This document shows, in pieces, positions 59,275-64,000 of a stretch of 64,000 nucleotides of DNA. The notes under the pieces are model-generated. The model was not told the DNA's origin. It saw nothing but the letters and a program-made list of their open reading frames with translations, and did not search any database. Every line of letters begins with the position of its first letter. The stretch's first letter is position 1. The stretch is from Thelonectria olida (lineage: Eukaryota; Ascomycota; Sordariomycetes; Hypocreales; Nectriaceae). The stretch is taken from contig JAGPYM010000013.1 of NCBI GenBank assembly GCA_020736575.1, forward strand, positions 806,001 to 870,000, read 5' to 3'. The translations under genes were made by a program, and so were the position numbers.

Positions 59275-61474
59275 ATGGACACGGGCGACACCTCTCCAGC
59301 CAGGGAGCCCAGTGCGACGGCCCGGAAGAGAATCTCAACGGCATGTGAGGCGTGTAGAGCAACAAAGATCAAGTGTCAGCCAAGCGAGCAGCCAGGCGTC
59401 TGTCGCAAGTAAGATCTCTCGCCAACCACCAAATACGCTTCTGACAAAGACGGGACTGACGGCCGCTGATCCAGGTGTCTGGAGTCTAAGAGGGAGTGTA
59501 TATCGCGGACAGGCCCGCGCACTCGGAGGAGGAGAACAAAGTAGTATGTCTTGGCTGGCAACTCCCGATCTGGACCGGGTCGTTCGTATCCTGACTTATT
59601 AATCCAGCGCTGGAGATGGAGAGCACCCTCAACAGCCGCCGGCACCCCGCCCTTCCAAGACTTTCACCATCGACTTTGATGTCCCGTCTCAGCCCGAAGT
59701 CGACGAGAACTTTGATGCCCTGCGCGACACGCATGCCCAGTTCCTCGACAACATCTTCCCGTCAGATCCAGACTCTGACTGCAACGACTTCACCTCGTCG
59801 CCAATGACGGGCTTTCCAACGCCGCCTTCTTCTCACAGCCACTCTATCCAGTCTCTTCATGCAAAGCCTCAATTCAACCTCGACTCTGCTGAGTCTCTGC
59901 TGACCTCCTTTCGTGGCATGCTCCTCCATTTCCCCTGCATCGTCCTGAAGCCCGATGATACCGTTTCAAGCCTCGCTGCATCCCGGCCCTTTGTCCTGCT
60001 AGCCATTCTAGCTGCGGCGTCTGGATCGCGGACTCTTCAGGGACACAGCCTCTATGACGAAGAGTTCCGGAAGGTGTTGGGACTCAAGTTTGTGGCTGGA
60101 GGCGAGAGAAGCATCGAACTGCTCCAGGGAATGCTCATTTACTGCGCCTGGTACGCACATGATAGCCATTCTGATTTTGATAGATGCAACGAGTTGACAC
60201 TCATAGGTACCCGTTTCATCTTCGACCCAAGAACAAGCAAGCCTTCCAATACGTGCGTATGGCAGGAGATTTAGCCCGCGACATGGAGCTGGATCAGGAA
60301 CTGCCCGAACTAAACGGTGGCTTCGGCTCCGAGTTGACGAGCGAGCAACTCGACAAGGTCCGCACATATCTCTCCTGGTTCTACGCTGTGTCAAAGTACG
60401 TCTTCTCTTGAATCTAAATCGTGTCATGGGACGACAACTCACCATTTATCCCAGCTTCATGACCGCTTGGAAAAAGATGGAGGTGATGGTTCCATTCACT
60501 GCTTGGACAGCCATCTGTTGCGATATCATGCAACGCTGCGCAGAAGTCGACGGCGATTTTGCCCTGAGTTACCTCGTGAGACTGGCCAGTTACACCAACG
60601 CCGCCAAAGATGCGATACACGAGAGCACGGCGCCGAGCGAGCAGCAGAGCCAGTTTGTGCTCTTCGGCCTGGAAGCGCAGAGTCAGCAACTTCGACGATG
60701 CATGCTTCCGCACATTGCTCGGTCTGGTAAGTGTCCTCGAGTCGAGCACGCGCCGAGGTCACTAAGACTAAATGTTTCACAGTGCCAGTCAAATTGTCCG
60801 ACATGTTCTTCAATATCTATCTGAATGGCGGCCCTCTTCTTCGTCTCGGCCAACCCAAACACAAACCTCCGGGATATATCGCCCCCTCAATCCAAAAGCT
60901 CAAACTTGGCGTAGCCGACATCAGGGCGCTCTTCGACTTCATCGCCAACCTCGGCCAGTCCGCCTTTGCCGCATTCACCTGCAACGACTGGACCAAGTTC
61001 ATCCTCTCCATCATCCTCGCCGTCCGCCTCTCGTTCCCTCTCACCGAGCTCGCCGGCTGGGACGACGCATGGGCAAGAACCGAGCTGCGTTTTGACGAGT
61101 TCATGGGCCACATGTGCGACGGGGCAGATCTGACCACGGTGAACACGCGAGTCGACGCCTTCTCCGCGGGCCGCGTGGTGTTGCGTGTCGTCAAGGAAAA
61201 GTACGACCGGCGGGTTGCGTTGCACACCAAGGCAGCAGCGGCGGCGGCAGCAGCGGCGGCGGAAATGGCGACGTCCTCGACAGGAATTCAGGGATGCCCA
61301 ATGTTTGATCATAGCATGGAACCCTACATCGCCGCCTGGGACACGGGGTTTGATACTGATGCCGCGATGCCGCCGGCGGTGCGGCGCCCGGAAGATGCTC
61401 AGCCTGTGTTTCACGATCTGTGGGCGACCATGACGATGGGATGGGCGGATGGCATGCCTGGGGATATCGAATGA
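59275..61474 (+). CDS. Zn2Cys6 fungal transcription factor
   Basis: Six exons: 59275-59408, 59475-59540, 59608-60150, 60207-60395, 60455-60726 and 60783-61474; 631 residues. The binuclear cluster is C24-x2-C27-x6-C34, then C43-x2-C46-x6-C53 after the first intron, followed by a basic RTRRRR stretch: a complete Gal4-type DNA-binding head, split by an intron inside K45. A Ser/Pro/Asp-rich linker follows, then the helical regulatory middle (SLAASRPFVLLAILAAASGS, YPFHLRPKNKQAFQYVRMAG). A ten-alanine run sits at residues 552-561. Targets are not visible. The nearest neighbours are housekeeping genes, so it is probably not a pathway-specific cluster regulator. Confidence 0.92.
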
Positions 61475-64000
61475 ATACAATGCTTGACACTGGTTTGTTA
61501 AAGGCAGTGTTGGTTGCGATTCCTGTATAAATAGAATTCGGCCTTTACACAGATCACGCATGATGACATGTATTTGTACAAATGCCGCGAGTCTAGGCGA
61601 ATTTCGGGATGAGAATAGGCCCTTGACTATCTCATCTTGTGCATAGGTTCTCACTCTCTGATCCCTGTTCTGGCCATCTACCGTTGTTCATAGGCACGCA
61701 GAAGATTGTCGACGCAGGTGAATATGCCGCTGCTACCCCCAAGCAACACTCTTCAGATTTGATAGTTGATGGCTAGACACAGGGTTAAGCCTAGCCCTAG
61801 CTATGAGATCTATCATTAATGATACGTAACCACCAGAAAGAGGGATGACTGCAGATCAACACCGCCTACTGCGTGTTGGTTCATGATTTGCAGTTGCAGA
61901 TCTTACATGTCCGCATCTGCCAGACATATTCATCACAGATATTATCATCTTGCAAGTTCGTCGTGATTCCTCTTATCTCAACAAACTTCTCCCATCCTCT
62001 TCTCAAACACTTTCTCGTTTAGGCTGTGCTCCTGCTAATGCTTGAACAGCACTTTTGTGTCGACCGTTTTTAGTTGCTTACCGCATCTAGGAACCACATT
62101 GCCACGTAAAGAAAGGAGCGAAAAGGAAACATCCCTGAAGCACGTACTGCAGCTTTATCAAAGGTTGCGGCCCCCCTCGCCACCACAAGGCTGCCTGGCA
62201 GTGTCCTCTAAACAAAGGTACCTAAGGGACCTATCTCCCCGCCCAATAGCTTTAATCTCATGTGAATGAGGACACTACGATCCCTCTCTGACGAGTCCTT
62301 CACGGCTTCTGCCTTGTTCCGTGTGCCTCCCAAGGTGTCTCCCGCATCACCGTGGTGCTTCACACTTACACGCCCCCTCGCGCAGCACAGTGCGACCCAA
62401 CACTCACAACAAAAGGGTACGATGCCAAGCTGACGACTTACCAAAGTACGGTTCACTATCCAGCCTCCCTTGTTGGCCCAAATCACCGAACCCCCGGCTC
62501 CGGTCGCTCCTGCAAGCGTCTCGATCTGGAAGTCAGAGGCCTTGGAAAGGGCAGTTGATCCGGATCTCCCCAACCCATCCCACCGGTTTGCCCTCGCCCA
62601 CGTCTGTCCTACCCAACCACAGACAACCCCCCCACCTTCTCGCTCGCTTCCCAAGAGAGTGAACACGTCGTGCCACACACAGCAAACGCTCAGTGCCACC
62701 CTCCACTTTCCTCGAACCTGGGGGGCCGGCCCGCGGGTGACCCGCCCCGCCATCACCTGTCAAGACGACGACACGTCAAGTTCTCGGGGTACAATAGCAG
62801 AGCGTGTATAGATTTACTCTTTGAGATCTGTAATGATGAAAATCATGCGTCAAGGGCGTGCCAAAAAACGCTCACAGCGTCTCAAGGATAGCGATATACA
62901 TTGCATGAAGGTGCCTGGTATAATTAACCCGACACGCGTGTCTGCCTGTTGGTTCCCACGAAATGCACGAAATAGCCGCCCGATACAACCTTACAGACAT
63001 GCTCCTCCGTCACTCGTCGTCATTTTGACGCAGTTTCTTGAGTTGCAACAACGTGCGTTTCCACAGTTGGGTCGCAGAAGTGCACACACTCAAACGAATA
63101 GATGCGCCCCCCGTAAGTTAGTTGTGAGACGACGTTATCTTTGAGGTTGGAGAGACCGTGACCCGATCATACCCCATTCGTAGTTGCTTGTATAACTGAT
63201 GGAGCTTGTACTTGCCCTTGACAAAGTCCAAGTGATGAGATCAACTTAGCAATGTAAACATGATGAGTGAAGAGAGTGAGGGTGTAACAGTGGCATCTTG
63301 CGATATTCGAATCTATGGGAATAAGTACCAGCCCCAGCCTTGCCCGAATTCGACCAGCGAAACCCCCTCACGCGACGACACCAAAATCAGTACCAGACAG
63401 AAAGAAACCTAGCATACCCGTTGTCCTTTTGTTGATCTAGTCTTGCCTGTTATCAACGGGTAGCCTCTTTTCAACAGCCATGCACCCACTCAAGAAACAT
63501 GCTCTCCCCATCAGACAAAGATCCTACCAAGCAATAGGATGGAGTGAAGCGGAGGCAATAGAAGCTAAAGTCGAATAGAAATGCGAAAGGGAAATAGACA
63601 AGGAAAAAGAAAGGCAGGCAATACCAGATAGAAAAGTGAAAAGGAAAGGAAAGGAAAGGAAAGGAAAAGAAAACAAAAAACACCGTTGTTGTATCGAGGA
63701 GACTCATTGAACCCGTGCTCAGACATATCCCATTCCATCAATGACACCATTTCATCGCCAAAATGCCCCAATGCTTAAATACCCAACCTTTACCAAAGAT
63801 GACCCATCTCTTCAGTGTAGATCAGAACCCGTAAATGCCCAATAACAAGTGAAACTGTCGATGGTTCCTGGAGTCTGACGCCCGCTGCACATGCACCTCG
63901 CCTTGCCCACAGGGCGGATATAGTGAGAATCAAAATCCAATCAAATAACACCGGTGTCTTGAAAGACAACAACCACCTCTTTTTTCCCCTCAATGTTTTT
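61475..64000. other. gene-free stretch, right end
   Basis: No gene recognised. An AAAGG pentamer run occupies about 63640-63668. Overlapping stop-poor frames near 62.2-62.8 kb have no domain. Confidence 0.55.

Noticed and set aside
62208..62756. 182-codon minus-strand ORF
   Set aside because: Gly/Trp/Arg-rich translation from GC-rich sequence, overlapped by plus-strand frames, no domain.

Overview
The window reads as nuclear chromosomal DNA of a filamentous ascomycete, most likely Sordariomycetes and probably Hypocreales. Genes carry few, short GT-AG introns (mostly 48-90 bp), intergenic spacers are long and CT- or GA-rich, and the protein families are typically fungal: a Zn2Cys6 regulator, an F-box protein with a Cys-rich tail, a P450 of the fungal secondary-metabolism type, and MCT-type MFS transporters. 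The four-exon EF-1alpha gene has an exon and intron layout like that of Hypocreales. Genus cannot be fixed by eye.

Layout: 1-5.8 kb holds no convincing gene. 6.1-7.2 kb: a single-pass membrane protein. 7.2-11.5 kb: gene-poor, with a short inverted-repeat element. 11.6-20.4 kb, all on the plus strand: F-box protein, kinase-like protein, WBP11-type splicing factor, MCT-type transporter and a TPR protein with a conserved His-rich centre. A very AT-rich island lies at 20.9-21.1 kb. 21.6-25.2 kb: phosphopantothenate-cysteine ligase, convergent with an acetyl-CoA transporter. 26.8-31.6 kb: an unrecognised coding-like fragment, the kinetochore protein CENP-O/Mcm21, and Yae1. 31.6-40.2 kb is almost empty apart from one spliced, capped-looking transcription unit encoding a candidate 33-residue protein. 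40.2-45.0 kb: a seven-exon P450 and a TetA/MFSD10-like transporter. 45.0-48.8 kb: gene-free, with a degenerate tRNA-like fold. 49.0-61.5 kb is dense: TEF1, an Sls1-like mitochondrial protein, the Smc5/6 subunit Nse3, SF3B5, a double MYND-like zinc protein and a Zn2Cys6 regulator. 61.5-64 kb: no gene seen.

Most genes are housekeeping (translation, splicing, kinetochore, SMC5/6, CoA and acetyl-CoA metabolism, Fe-S assembly on Rli1, mitochondrial gene expression). I see no biosynthetic gene cluster: the P450 has no backbone enzyme next to it. The parts most likely to repay study are the small-protein locus near 36.2 kb, the His-rich TPR protein, and the fragments and inverted repeats in the gene-poor stretches. 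All functional calls rest on recognising motifs in translated sequence. No database search was run.
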